A stretch of 64,000 nt of DNA, taken from positions 1,860,001-1,924,000 of the forward strand of contig CP099418.1 in the NCBI GenBank assembly GCA_024114885.1, in the 5' to 3' direction. The stretch's first letter is position 1. Each line of letters starts with the position of its first letter. Both the position numbers and the translations under genes were made by a program. The DNA comes from Septoria linicola (Eukaryota; Ascomycota; Dothideomycetes; Mycosphaerellales; Mycosphaerellaceae). Of this stretch, positions 32,067-41,976 are shown piece after piece. Below the pieces are notes generated by a model. It ran no database searches and was not told where the DNA came from. It saw only the letters and a program-made list of their open reading frames with translations.

Positions 32067-33680
32067 TCATATCTCGCAAGTCACCATGGCAAAGCCACTC
32101 GTCCACCTCACAGAGCCCACGATGGCGATCATACAAGCCAAGCATACAGCAAGCGACGTGAAAGCATAGAAATATCCATGCTTGAGCCTCAGCGCCTTCA
32201 GCTCCAATACCCACGTACTGACGGTTGTCAAACCACCACAAAAGCCATCGCCAATCCCTTGAAGGATTTGACAAGAGATGATTCCAGAGCCAATACCAGT
32301 ATGCTGTAGACCAAAGACCATACCTAGCACGCAGGTGCCAAGAACATTTGCTGCGAAAGTTCCGACCGGAAAAGACTTCAGCTTGGGGTTCAGCAGTTTT
32401 GCAAGCCAGTATCGAAGGATAGCGCCCAGCGGAGCAAACACGACAGCGAATATTGCCTGCCCTCGCCATGCCTCCTGAGGAGTGAAGATGGCGAAGATTA
32501 CAGCTCCGATCCAACAGCCCCAGCCTAGTATGGCAATCGCAGGGGTATAGATCAACTCCAGGGAGCGTTCATACATCGGTAGCATGTCCGCGAGAGGCTG
32601 AGTTGCAATCGCCATGTGCGCTCCAGCTTCGAGTGCTGCGAGGCTCATAGACACTTCGATCCAGAGAACCGCGATAACGGCGAGAACGCTGTAACCATCA
32701 CTTCGCGGCTGCGAAGCCACTCCCGGCACCTTATCGCTGACCTGTGCTGTGTCAAGATTGTTTGAAATTCCCAGGAATGCATCGCGGATGATGTCTGCGA
32801 AGGATGTGAAAGTGCCACATAGACCCACAGTCAGGCCGATGAAACTGTGATTGTTCGCACGCCGACCAACGAATGCTTCATGTGCTGCGTTGTCGTCGAG
32901 CGAATTCTCTTGCGAGCCACTCTGGTTTGACTTCAAACTTTGCTCCACTGCAGCATGCCAGTGCCGATGGAAAAGCATGCGATCTTCGCGCAGAAAGCCT
33001 ATGATCAGACTTCCACCCACATTCGCCCACACTGCTTTTGTAGCGAGGGGCGCTCCAGGATATGAAGTCAATGCGACCAAACCAAGGCGGGCGAGGACTC
33101 CAAGGATCGAAAAGAAGATCAGATACGAATGTAGAGACAGCTGAGACAGCGTGCGGCGACGCTTAGTCTCCTGTACCGACTCTTGGTCTTCCTTCCTGAA
33201 CTTTGCGGCGCCATGGCGAGAAGATTGCTCTTCTTGCTCCTTGCATCGCTCTTCTCCTAAGCTCTCGTGACGGTACACAGAATCTTCGTTAGGGTTCTGG
33301 TCTGGTGGTGTCGCTTCTAACTCATCCAGACCGGTTTCCGCTTCCTCATCCTCATCCTCGTCCTTCGAAGCTTCCGACTTTGCATGTGAGCTCTTGTATC
33401 TTTCTGGAGAGTGTTTTTGATTGCTCTGGGTTGAAGAGCTGGGCTGCTCTTGATCTGGTGCTGGAGCCTCAAGCTCATCTAGACCAGTGGCTTCGTTGCA
33501 TTGGCTGTTGCCAGCGGACGGTCTTCGAACAGAGTCTGACATCGGTGTGTCTTGTTGCGTGAGGCCTCTTTGCACACTTCTGGTGGGGTTGCCATTGTTA
33601 TCAGGGTTCTGATATTTTGGTGTTCTGTCATGCCGTATCAGCCCTGTGTAGATCCACGGCGATGCTTCGCGAGCGTGCAT
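32067..33680 (-). CDS. FEX1: Fluoride export protein FEX (double CrcB domain)
   Basis: Single exon, up to 537 residues. Two fused CrcB/Fluc channel domains make the eukaryotic FEX fluoride exporter of the plasma membrane: domain 1 from about residue 180 (SYLIFFSILGVLARLGL, then GLCGTFTSFADI) and domain 2 from about 390 (FAPLGAILRYWLAKLLN, then GFCGGLTTVSTW). The GxxGxxT(S/T) motif near TM3 is visible in both, with more canonical form in domain 2. The first 170 residues are an acidic, hydrophilic cytosolic tail holding a duplicated motif, TGLDELEAPAPDQ and TGLDELEATPPDQ. Start: the ATG at 33680, or MSDSVRRP 46 codons later. Confers fluoride resistance in fungi; no operon-like partner is expected. 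Confidence 0.9.
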   Translation of the reverse strand: MHAREASPWIYTGLIRHDRTPKYQNPDNNGNPTRSVQRGLTQQDTPMSDSVRRPSAGNSQCNEATGLDELEAPAPDQEQPSSSTQSNQKHSPERYKSSHAKSEASKDEDEDEEAETGLDELEATPPDQNPNEDSVYRHESLGEERCKEQEEQSSRHGAAKFRKEDQESVQETKRRRTLSQLSLHSYLIFFSILGVLARLGLVALTSYPGAPLATKAVWANVGGSLIIGFLREDRMLFHRHWHAAVEQSLKSNQSGSQENSLDDNAAHEAFVGRRANNHSFIGLTVGLCGTFTSFADIIRDAFLGISNNLDTAQVSDKVPGVASQPRSDGYSVLAVIAVLWIEVSMSLAALEAGAHMAIATQPLADMLPMYERSLELIYTPAIAILGWGCWIGAVIFAIFTPQEAWRGQAIFAVVFAPLGAILRYWLAKLLNPKLKSFPVGTFAANVLGTCVLGMVFGLQHTGIGSGIISCQILQGIGDGFCGGLTTVSTWVLELKALRLKHGYFYAFTSLAVCLACMIAIVGSVRWTSGFAMVTCEI

Positions 33681-34001
33681 CCGTCATGCCGCGCTTCCCG
33701 ACATGATTTCCGCTCTCTGCTATTGCACACTGCGCTGCAGATTCAAGGCTACCATTGATGGAGCCGATCAATGCAGGAAAAGACTTGCCGTGCTTGGCTC
33801 CAAGGCCGCTGCTGCCAATATCCAGAGGTCGCTAATAAGAGCCACATTTGGTAGAATGACTGGACTCGATCGATCAGAATATCAATCGACCATTCCTTAC
33901 TCGCTGAGCGTACTTAGACCATTGCCATATAGGGCTTCGACGACAGGGAGGTAAACTTGCCGATAGTCTAATCATGTCTGCGCGGGAGCGGTGTGACGAG
34001 T
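33681..34001. other. Intergenic region
   Basis: About 320 bp between the FEX start and the 3' end of the amidase pseudogene. I see no gene; it should contain the FEX promoter. Confidence 0.5.
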
Positions 34002-36046
34002 TCAGCTGGTGTTTTCTTGTTGGAAGGGAGATTCGAAGTAGCGCAGACACTCCGTTATTGTGTCAACCAAACACAACACTGTTTCTTCTTGTACACGTGG
34101 ACACATTACCTGTAGCCCCACTGGCATACCAGAGATATCGCTTGGCCGGACTGTTTATGAGCTTTATGTTAAGATGGGCGCGACATTGGAAAGTGCACTT
34201 GTTTACGACTTACAAGTCTGGTGGACAGCTTCGTCCAAATCACTCAATCGCTCGATTCCGTCAGGAATCGTATCGATAGTATGATCGCCATAGGTAACAG
34301 GAAATACACCACTTGGATAATCAAGAGCATTCGCGATGGCCGAGTAGCCGTAGTGGAATTCACCTGGTCGTACTGCCAAAGTCGGGGCCACCGGCAAGAT
34401 GATACCGTCAGGGCACCTGCCTGATCGAGCGCTGTCAGCGGAAGCGTTCCAGTATGCCTTGTAGCGTGCGCGAAAGTCGTTGAGCTGGGCACAAAGGCCC
34501 CAGAACTCTGCAGTAGAGTTGGGCTCCATGTCTTGGTGCTTAAACCAGTCTGCGATCTGACGACTCGGCGGCTCTCCACTAGCATCTATTGCTGCACGTG
34601 CTTCTCGAGCAGCGGTAGAACCGAAGATTTCGACAGATTATGAACAGCTGGTGCATGTGGAGGCGGGTTCATTCGACAACCTCGTGTCCCGCAGCCACAA
34701 GGGCAGCTTTTACCAGCTCGCTTGCCCGCCGTATCCATGGATGAGGGCGAACATGTTCATCATGCTCCACCATCCCGAATACCAATCTTCCATTTCCTAG
34801 GGCAGGAGTACCTCTACAGCGCTGTATACTGTCCCATTTTGCATCTCGCCACGGAATCTCAAGAAGATCTGGACTCGAGCTCGTGTGGTTGGCATTGACC
34901 AGATGCTTAAGCTCGAAACGATGGTGGAAAGGTCGTTGGCAAGTATTCCGATGGATCCTGCTGCAATGGGAAGGCCAGTAAGAATTGTGGCAATCCCATC
35001 TCCCGGCAGACGATCTTGCGAGCATTTCAATGAGTACAGGCCGCAGAACGCTGCTGGGATGCGACTTGAGCCTGCTATATCAGTACCAATACCTAAGCAA
35101 GACGCACCAAGGGCGAGCAGGGCTCCTTCTCCCCCACAAGCGCCCCCTGCAGAGAGTTTGACGTTGTGCGGGTTGGTTGTGACGCCGATGATATTTTTCG
35201 CGGTCCTGTTGCCTGTTAGATGAAAGCCTACCCTGCGGAGAAAAAGCAGTCACCACCTGCTCTCCGAGCATCATACTCATGGGAACGTTGGTCTTGCAGT
35301 GCACAATGGCGCCCAAGTGCTGTAGTGTGCGAACCAGTGTGCCTTGATCCTCGAAAGCACGTTTCTTACCAGTCCAGCTGGCAAAAGCGCATGCACTATC
35401 GAGACCAGCGATGTGGAATCTATCCATCATGCTTACAATCAAGCCATGCAGAGGACCCGAAGGGCGAGCATGAGTCCTCCAAAACTTATCGAGTTCTTGT
35501 GCTTTCGCTCGAGCTGCGGTAAAGTTCGTCTCTGATAGACAACTTGTCTAAGCAGCCCATCAGCACCAGTAGCCACATAGCGCGATCTCCAAACGCAAGA
35601 GCGCGATGCTGAGGACAAGGATGGTGCGTCGATGCCACTCAGCTGCTCAAATCAAGTGGATGGTACGGTTCCACGCTACAACGTTAAAGACATGTTGAAT
35701 GTCTCGCGTGTCATGCGCCAGCAACGAATTGCGAACTGCTGAAAATGATGCCTTGGGAAGGGAGAGACGAAGAAGTTGATGGGCGAGAATAGCACGATGC
35801 GAGAATGCCTCGAGGATCTCTTTTGCACTGAAATCTCCTGAGGCCATAGCGGCGAGGAGGTTTGCTGTGGGCCGAGCTGTGATGTCTTGTTCTGCAGGAC
35901 TAACTAATCGCTGCGTGCAAGGTAGAGACCATGGAGCCTGGTGTATCTCGTGCAATGGACACAGCAGTGTCGGTGAGTCGCCACGTTGGGTCGACATATT
36001 GCCAAAGTTCTGCTTGTTTGGCGGCTGTGGCAGCCTGCCATGCCAT
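34002..36046 (-). pseudogene. Amidase (acetamidase-like) pseudogene
   Basis: The minus strand carries recognisable pieces of a fungal amidase-signature enzyme in order: N-terminus MAWQAATAAKQAELW, then SGDFSAKEILEAFSHRA, then GPLHG, DRFHIAGLDSAC and CKTNVPMSMM with the catalytic Lys region, then GGACGGEGALLALG and GTDIAGSSRIPAAFCGLYS holding the Ser-Ser nucleophile pair, then LVFGMVEHDEHVRPHP, IADWFKHQD, LPVAPTLAVRPGEF and the C-terminal GMPVGLQV. The pieces lie in different frames. Breaks: a 4-nt TTAG-type duplication near 35899-35909, a 225-nt interruption (35548-35772), a frame change near 35220-35260, frameshifts near 34905-34920 and 34630-34640, and a one-base loss giving TGA at 34669-34671. 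At least one ordinary intron (GTAAGT at 34213) survives. It can no longer encode an intact enzyme. Confidence 0.88.
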
Positions 36047-36241
36047 TATGATTGTAAAAGAGAAAGTGGTTGTGGAACAGATCCCAAGAAAGCGTCTCTG
36101 TACTTTTATGGTTGGAGGACGACCCGAAAGCGAGCGGCTGGCACTAGCGACACTCACTCGCTCTTCTCGCTCTCTTCACAACTTCACCGCCGGTTCTCGC
36201 CACCCTTTGGTAAGATTTTGAGAGCCAGTGTGCGCGGCTAT

Positions 36242-37234
36242 ATGTTCATTGTTGTTCCTAAGCGCAGGACGCGCGTTGACAATGGATTGAGAAGCAATAT
36301 CAGCATTTCCGAAGAAGACCCAGCCGCTGCCTCAGCACATCACCCACCTACATCAGCAGGAAGTAAGCCTCCAGCAGAATCCAACAACGCGGATAGCATA
36401 AAAGACAGCAGAGGACCAGTCCGATCGACGACGGCATGTGATGCGTGTCGTGTACGAAAGACGAAATGCAATGGCCAAGAACCTTGCGGCAGATGTCGCC
36501 GACGGCAGATCATTTGTGTATATTCTCGTCCTTCAACCAGAAACCTCCCTGCTTCTGCCTCACAAGTAGCGCTTCTTCAGCATCAACAGCGACACTTGTA
36601 TACCGCTGTCCAGCAGATGGCGTGTGAAATTGCTCGTCTCAAACGTCAGCCGGAGCCTGCTCCCCACGAGCTCAGCGTGCCCGATTTGTTACAGCAGTAT
36701 GCTCCAGAGCATGTAATGCACGAAGACATACCGGGAGATGGCCAGCAGGAGAGTACTGCATCGAAGCGCGCTGCGACTCCTCGTCATGACATGGCAAAGC
36801 GTGCATGTATCGAGACGAGTGAAAGACCCGGTACTCTAGCTACACCTCCAGATCTTCAGTCCTTCTCAGGCCTTGAAGGTGGCCTGGATGATCCACCTTT
36901 CGAGCTAAGACCAGCTCCAGATGCGGCCAACTATACCACGGAGCAATGGAATGATTCCTATCAAGCAATGATGCAATTCATGAACAGTATGGCCACCAAG
37001 TCAAGTGGCGATTTGCTCACGGCTCCGACCACTAGCATGTCCGATCAGTTGCAAGGCTCTCACAATGCACCAGTCGTTGGGCATCCTCATCAACAGATTT
37101 TGGACCTTGTCGACTGGGAGTCAAGCATGGCATTTTTCCAGAACTCAGTTGATCCAAACATACTTGGACCGCTGTATCCAGCAGCAACAAGTGGTACAGA
37201 CGAATTTGCGGCATTTCCAGCCAGCATAGGGTGA
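36242..37234 (+). CDS. Zn2Cys6 transcription factor
   Basis: About 330 residues from the ATG at 36242. A Gal4-type binuclear cluster lies near residues 66-92: CDACRVRKTKC, then PCGRC, then RRRQIIC, giving the spacing C-x2-C-x6-C-x5-C-x2-C-x6-C. A short linker and a Gln-rich segment (LLQHQQRHLYTAVQQ) that may dimerise follow. There is no fungal-specific regulatory middle domain; the C-terminal half is acidic and disordered, plausible as an activation region. The start is uncertain: GTAAGA at 36211 and CCTAAG before 36266 could bound a 54-nt intron joining an upstream exon (in-frame MVGGRPESERL) to RRTRVDNG. The upstream part overlaps the 5' end of the amidase pseudogene on the other strand. 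Targets unknown. Confidence 0.78.
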   Translation: MFIVVPKRRTRVDNGLRSNISISEEDPAAASAHHPPTSAGSKPPAESNNADSIKDSRGPVRSTTACDACRVRKTKCNGQEPCGRCRRRQIICVYSRPSTRNLPASASQVALLQHQQRHLYTAVQQMACEIARLKRQPEPAPHELSVPDLLQQYAPEHVMHEDIPGDGQQESTASKRAATPRHDMAKRACIETSERPGTLATPPDLQSFSGLEGGLDDPPFELRPAPDAANYTTEQWNDSYQAMMQFMNSMATKSSGDLLTAPTTSMSDQLQGSHNAPVVGHPHQQILDLVDWESSMAFFQNSVDPNILGPLYPAATSGTDEFAAFPASIG

Positions 37235-37641
37235 ATAGCGTAGTTGCCAGGCTCATCGTATAGCTCAGCGTCGGGCTTGCCTGGTGAGAATTCCTTGTTG
37301 AGATGTTCGCTCCTTTGCACTGGAACCGGTACCGCAACTTCACTCAGATTTGCGAAGCTGTCGGGTTCATCATATTGTGCTTGTTGTGGTCTTCTGCCAC
37401 GCGGAGTCTCTTCTGTAGTGCACCTCCGTCTCAATTTCCGAAGCAGCGACTCCCATAGGTGTGTCATAGTGGATGGACGCAGCAAGATCGGCAAATGACT
37501 AGCTCCGACTGGCAGTAGGCAAAAGCTGGCGGTTATGAGTGCACAGACAGCCTGCAGGCAGGGGAGTTTGTTAGTTCGTATCATACCAGCCAGTCCATCC
37601 GTCCGCTCATATAGGTAGGCAACAATCCATACTGCCGACAT
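37235..37641 (-). CDS. Tentative hypothetical protein opposing the Zn2Cys6 gene
   Basis: A minus-strand frame starts at ATG 37641 (MSAVWIVAYLYERTD) and stays open to 37090, so it would overlap the last 145 nt of the Zn2Cys6 gene. It contains one hydrophobic helix (LQAVCALITASFCLLPVG), a basic patch (LRRRCTTEETPRGRRP) and two similar acidic motifs, QYDEPDSFANL and LYDEPGNYAIHP. The motif repeat looks coding rather than random. I do not recognise a family. The frame may really end through an intron before the overlap, so I give only the non-overlapping part. Confidence 0.3.
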
Positions 37642-38420
37642 GTGCGAGAAGATGCAGTCGTGGTTTACGCCTCGCAGCACGGCTTAGATCCAAAATCGCC
37701 CTAACTTAGCGTTGCCGTGATGTCCTACCTAACAAGCAGATGTCCCTGCCACGCGATGTGCTGATGCCAGACAACACACAGATCGTATAGAATTGACGGT
37801 ACGCGCACGGCACTAAAGCAGGCTGCCATGTGGTGATGATGATGATGAGGGGAGGTGGAGGCAAGAAGATGGAGTCTGCATGGTTGTCATGGCCGTTGTT
37901 GTCGCGACGTCGCGGCCCACGGGGAGAAAAGTGGGCGGGCGAGGCGCTTCTCCTGTCCCTGAAATGGAAGACAGACTGGCCTCTCACAGCATCATCGGCT
38001 GTGCCAAGTACGAGCCAGTGTACGAAGCTTTTGTACTAGTTATTTGCAGGAGCTGCAGGTCTCAACACATTCGACATCTGCATCTGACGCACAACCAAAC
38101 ATCTCTCAGTCGCTCTCCTACATTGTTATTCTCGACGCCCACGAGTCCGATTGACCACTTTCGCGGCCGCCACTCGTTCCTGCCCTCCGATTGTTTCTCC
38201 CCCGGTCGCTACTTCCCTCGATTGCGCGCGCGTCGCCAAGGCAGTCCGCCACCTCCGTGCAAAGATTCGCCGCGAGCTGGCAAAGGCTTGCACGACTCCC
38301 AAGACTGCACCATTGTCGCTTTGAGAGCATTGCGATCTGCGCAGCGTCTGCATTGACGACGGTTGATCTTGAGATCCATTTGGACAGTTTCCGTCGCATC
38401 CGGCGACCACCACAGTCACC
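37642..38420. other. Intergenic region and GH76 promoter
   Basis: About 780 bp upstream of the GH76 gene. A (GAT)n-like run near 37836-37850 and a C/T-rich leader from about 38080 to 38420 are visible. Minus-strand frames here are shadows of the biased composition. Confidence 0.45.
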
Positions 38421-39826
38421 ATGAAGGCGACAACAGTCCTCGGCGCCCTGCTGGCAGCGCGCTCTGCGACTGCTCTTGAACTCGATTTGGGCGACAACAA
38501 CAGCATCAAAAGTGCTGCTCGAACATGCGCCGACGGCATGATGAGCTTCTACAAGGGCAACCTCACTGGGGGCATCCCCGGTCTGCTTCCAGGCCCATAC
38601 TACTGGTGGGAAGCTGGTGCCATGTTCGGTGCCTTGATTGATTACTGGTACTACACTGGCGATACTACATACAACGACGTGACGACCGAGGCCCTGCTGT
38701 TCCAAGTGGGTCCTGACGAGAACTACATGCCCCCGAACCAGTCCAAGTCGCTGGGTAACGACGATCAAGCTTTCTGGGGCATAGCAGCAATGACCGCAGC
38801 AGAGGCCAACTTCCCCAACCCTCCAGCAGACCAGCCGCAATGGCTGGCGCTGGCACTGGCAGTCTTCAACTCACAGACTGTGCGATGGGACACGACGTCT
38901 TGCGGAGGCGGTCTGAAATGGCAAATCTTCACATTCAACAACGGTTACAACTACAAAAACGCCATCTCCAACGGCTGTTTCTTCAACCTTGGTGCTCGCT
39001 TGGCCATGTACACGGGTAATGCTTCGTATGCTGAACAAGCCGATAAGATGTGGGACTGGTCGCGCTCCGTAGGCCTTCTTAGCGACGAGTACTTTGTCTA
39101 CGATGGTACTGATGATACTCTCAACTGCACCGAGCTGAACCACATCCAATGGTCCTACAACGCCGGTGTCTACCTTTATGGCGCAGCCACCATGTGGAAC
39201 TTCGTAAGTCTGGAGCATCGTCTCACGATACAATGCAAGCTAACATTATCTAGACGGCCGGCGGCGCTGACGAGGCCAAATGGCGAGAACGTACGCAGGG
39301 TATGCTCGAGGGAGCTCTCAAGATCTTCTTCCAGGGACAGATCATGTATGAGGTTGCGTGCGAACCTTCTGGAAACTGCAACATCGATCAGCAATCGTTC
39401 AAGGCTTACCTGTCCCGATGGATGACTGCAACGACCAAGGTCGCTCCATGGACCCACGACACGATCATGCCTTACATCAAGGCTTCTGCTGAAGCAGCGG
39501 CCAAGTCATGCACTGGAGGCGATGGCGGACGATTTTGCGGAACCAAATGGACCGATGGTGTATTCGACGGAGCGATGGGTGTTGGTCAACAGATGAACGC
39601 AATGGAGGTCATCCAGAGTAATCTCATCGATACTGTACAGGGTCCACTTGGAAACAAGACTGGTGCATCTTCAGTCGCCAACGACGCCAACGTCGGCCTT
39701 GGTGGTGACACGGACCCGCTCGCACCTCCTAGTGCTATTACCACTGCAGATCGCGCGGGCGCTGGAATCGTATCAGCATTGGTAATCGTTGGACTGGTTG
39801 GTGGTGCGTGGTGGATGGTGGCATGA
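38421..39826 (+). CDS. GH76 mannan endo-1,6-alpha-mannosidase (DCW1/DFG5 family)
   Basis: Two exons, 38421-39203 and 39254-39826, about 451 residues; 50-nt intron GTAAGT...TCTAG. Dfg5/Dcw1 enzymes act at the cell surface on GPI glycans, crosslinking GPI proteins into the wall. A signal peptide ([18 protein letters not shown]) precedes the GH76 barrel. The catalytic Asp pair lies in GNDDQAFWG near residues 112-118, and [18 protein letters not shown] and [14 protein letters not shown] are family hallmarks. After a Gly/Ser/Asp linker the protein ends in a hydrophobic helix ([19 protein letters not shown]), as expected for GPI attachment. Several NxS/T sites are present. Length agrees with the family. 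Confidence 0.94.
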
Positions 39827-40339
39827 GCGGAAGCGCCTTTGGAAATGCGTAAATTAGAAGCATAATGTTAATGCTACGGAATTGCCAAAGACGGCACAGT
39901 GGATACTTTGGACGGCATCATCAATGGGGATATCGCGAGACTACGGTCTGTGGCGTTTGGAGTAGTCACTGGCATCAAGAGACATGCGGATTGTGTACAG
40001 TACATGTTTTCAATTGACGAGACCATTCTTTTTGTACACCCGCCAACCTGGACATCTCTTATCGTCGAGACCCACAGCCGCTCTCAAGCGTTTTAGGCCC
40101 GCCTTCTCCACGAGGAACAAGACGTGTCCAAGCTCTGCCACAGAAACCCCGAAGATGATCGTGCTTGGCTTGAGGCTTGTCGTGTAAGTTGTCAAGCTCC
40201 ATCGAAACTTTCTCCGTCTTGCAACACAAACAGGGATCTCGCAAGTGGAATGAAATGCTAGGATCGACACTTTGTACGAGCACAGACTGAGACAGTCTAC
40301 TGACATGATCTAGATGCTGTCAAGTCTCATTCACATTTT
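39827..40339. other. Convergent intergenic region
   Basis: About 510 bp between the 3' ends of the GH76 gene (+) and the cysteine-rich secreted gene (-). I see no supported gene. Confidence 0.5.
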
Positions 40340-40862
40340 TCAGCCAACAGTACCGCAAGTAAGGTACACAGAAGAAGTATCTTCTTCCAATAGCCTCGCG
40401 CCATTCGCTCCACCATAGACATTTGGTCCGACAGAACCTTTCATGTAACAAGCACTGCCCGAAAGTCCAAAGTCCACACAGCTTGGAGTCTGTCCACATG
40501 CGCGCACGCAGCCCGCGAGGCCTGAGACGTAGACTGGCTACACAAGGAACTTGATGTTAGTATAGGAGATCTGTGAAGGGAAGTATTAGGTTCTTGATAT
40601 CGCACCTGGTTTGGCAAGTCTCCACCTGCGTGGTCGATCCCGCATTCAACGACGAAGCGTTTGCCGCTTGAGATGACGATGGTGCTGTTCATGTCCGGGC
40701 AGGAGATTTCGTTTGCTTGGCGGGTGAGTAGGCTGTTGTGAAGGTATTAGTGCCTTGAACCAGTTTGGTCTCACTCGCTTGGACGCACTCGTTCATCGCC
40801 ACTGGATTGGCCATTGACAGACCCACGAGGGTTGAGACAAGTAGAGGTTGGAAGGCGAACAT
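40340..40862 (-). CDS. Small cysteine-rich secreted protein, PAN/apple-like
   Basis: Three exons: 40862-40789, 40732-40606 and 40537-40340, about 132 residues. No exon forms a long open frame, so the gene is easily missed. Intron 1 is 56 nt (GTGCGT, CACTAAT branch, CAACAG) and intron 2 is 68 nt (GTGCGA...TGTAG). A signal peptide (MFAFQPLLVSTLVGLSMA) precedes a module with CPDMNST, FVVECGIDHAGGD, LAGCVRTCGQTPSC, SACYMKG and YLTCGTVG. The order of Cys and the GGD and CVRTC steps resemble fungal PAN/apple-type domains, which bind carbohydrate or protein; this family call is tentative. Eight Cys suggest disulfides. A TATA box lies about 112 nt upstream. The codon reading through all joins is open and ends in TGA. 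Confidence 0.72.
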
Positions 40863-40973
40863 CTTGGATGGTGGTGAGGATGAGGTTGCTGCAGGCTACA
40901 GGACTTGCTTGTGGTGAAGGGAGGAGGATGTAGTTGGCTGCGACGACCGACAGTAGGTGGTAACCCAGCTGCT

Positions 40974-40980
40974 CTTTATA
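40974..40980 (-). promoter_or_regulatory. TATA box of the cysteine-rich secreted gene
   Basis: The minus strand reads TATAAAG about 112 nt upstream of the start codon at 40862. The spacing suits a promoter of a regulated, secreted-protein gene. Confidence 0.45.
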
Positions 40981-40989
40981 CCTCAAGAG

Positions 40990-41340
40990 CCTATACACAA
41001 CTCAGACATGCCAGCCTCGTCGAGGGCAAACGCTACAACGCGGAGCCGAAGCCTGGAATCCAGCCCGCTCGTCGGCGAGAGCCATCTAGAGCATGGCTGC
41101 AACGCAATTCGGAGCCGACTGCTGATGTGTATAGAGACCTGGACAAGGCAAAAGCACTATAGGAGCTCCAGCTACAACGCCTTCGAGCTAATACCAGCCT
41201 AGGCTTCACAATAGAGGCCTCAAAGGCACTAAAGAGGACTAGGAACTCACACGTGCAGCAGAACCGCATCGACCCAGGCGGCCTATAGTATAGATCAGGC
41301 AGGTCATGTTCGGGCTAGATCTCCGATCGAGGTCTAGACT
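40990..41340 (+). repeat. Degenerate repeat-like stretch with in-frame TAG codons
   Basis: One plus-strand frame reads like protein: REPSRAWLQRNSEPTADVYR, then DLDKAKAL, TAG, then ELQLQRLRANTSLGF, then EASKALKRTRNSHVQQNR and PGGL, TAG. Both stops sit where CAG (Gln) would fit and could arise by C-to-T change, as in repeat-induced point mutation. CTA and TAG are frequent throughout (CTATAG, GCTAGATC). It resembles the tail of a transposase-like coding region, but I cannot name the element, find terminal repeats or show a second copy. Confidence 0.35.
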
Positions 41341-41976
41341 GATGCAGATAGACGACTCCGCATACCGCGTGGTCCACTAATGTGTGCTCAGCCTTGCCTA
41401 GAAACGCAGGCAACTTGGTACACATATGCAGATGGTGCTCGATTGAGTGAGGATCGACAACAAGCGCTGCCCTCTCAGCCTTGCTATGCCGTCCATGCCG
41501 TTTGAGCTGGAAGAGGCAGAATCATTTCTACGCTCACGGTGTGATGTACGTGTAAGGAGACGGGATCTCTCGCACATTGTACTCGTCGAAACTTCAGCAG
41601 TGGTTTTCGCCGCTCTCAATTATGAGTTGGGGCCAGTGGTAAATATCCTGAGACCGCACTGCATGAGCCAGGACCCGAAAGCTCCATGAGCACAGGCGCC
41701 TAATGTGCCAATGTTCTCTCGATGCAGCCAGGCCATGTCGTGGCACTGGCAGTAGCTCAACTATCCTCTGCATCGAGTCTGTACCTGCAGCCACACCAAT
41801 AGTCCAAGAACCGCTTTATGCTGCACCAGCAAAGCCACTCTGGGTTGCAGACGGGGAAGCGGGTTCTACCAGCTAGTGCCAGCAAGAAGTGAGCCCAAGA
41901 AGTGCTGATGCCGCATCACGAGTTTCTCTTGCTCGAACTTGCCAACCGCGCCCGATATCCATGGCAAGAATCATCT
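41341..41976. other. Intergenic region
   Basis: About 640 bp between the degenerate stretch and the 3' end of the hypothetical minus-strand gene. Short frames on both strands, none convincing; it may be a continuation of the same degenerate element. Confidence 0.4.

Noticed and set aside
38118..38840. 240-codon minus-strand ORF opposite the GH76 start
   Set aside because: Starts inside the GH76 coding region, runs into its C/T-rich leader and has no domain.
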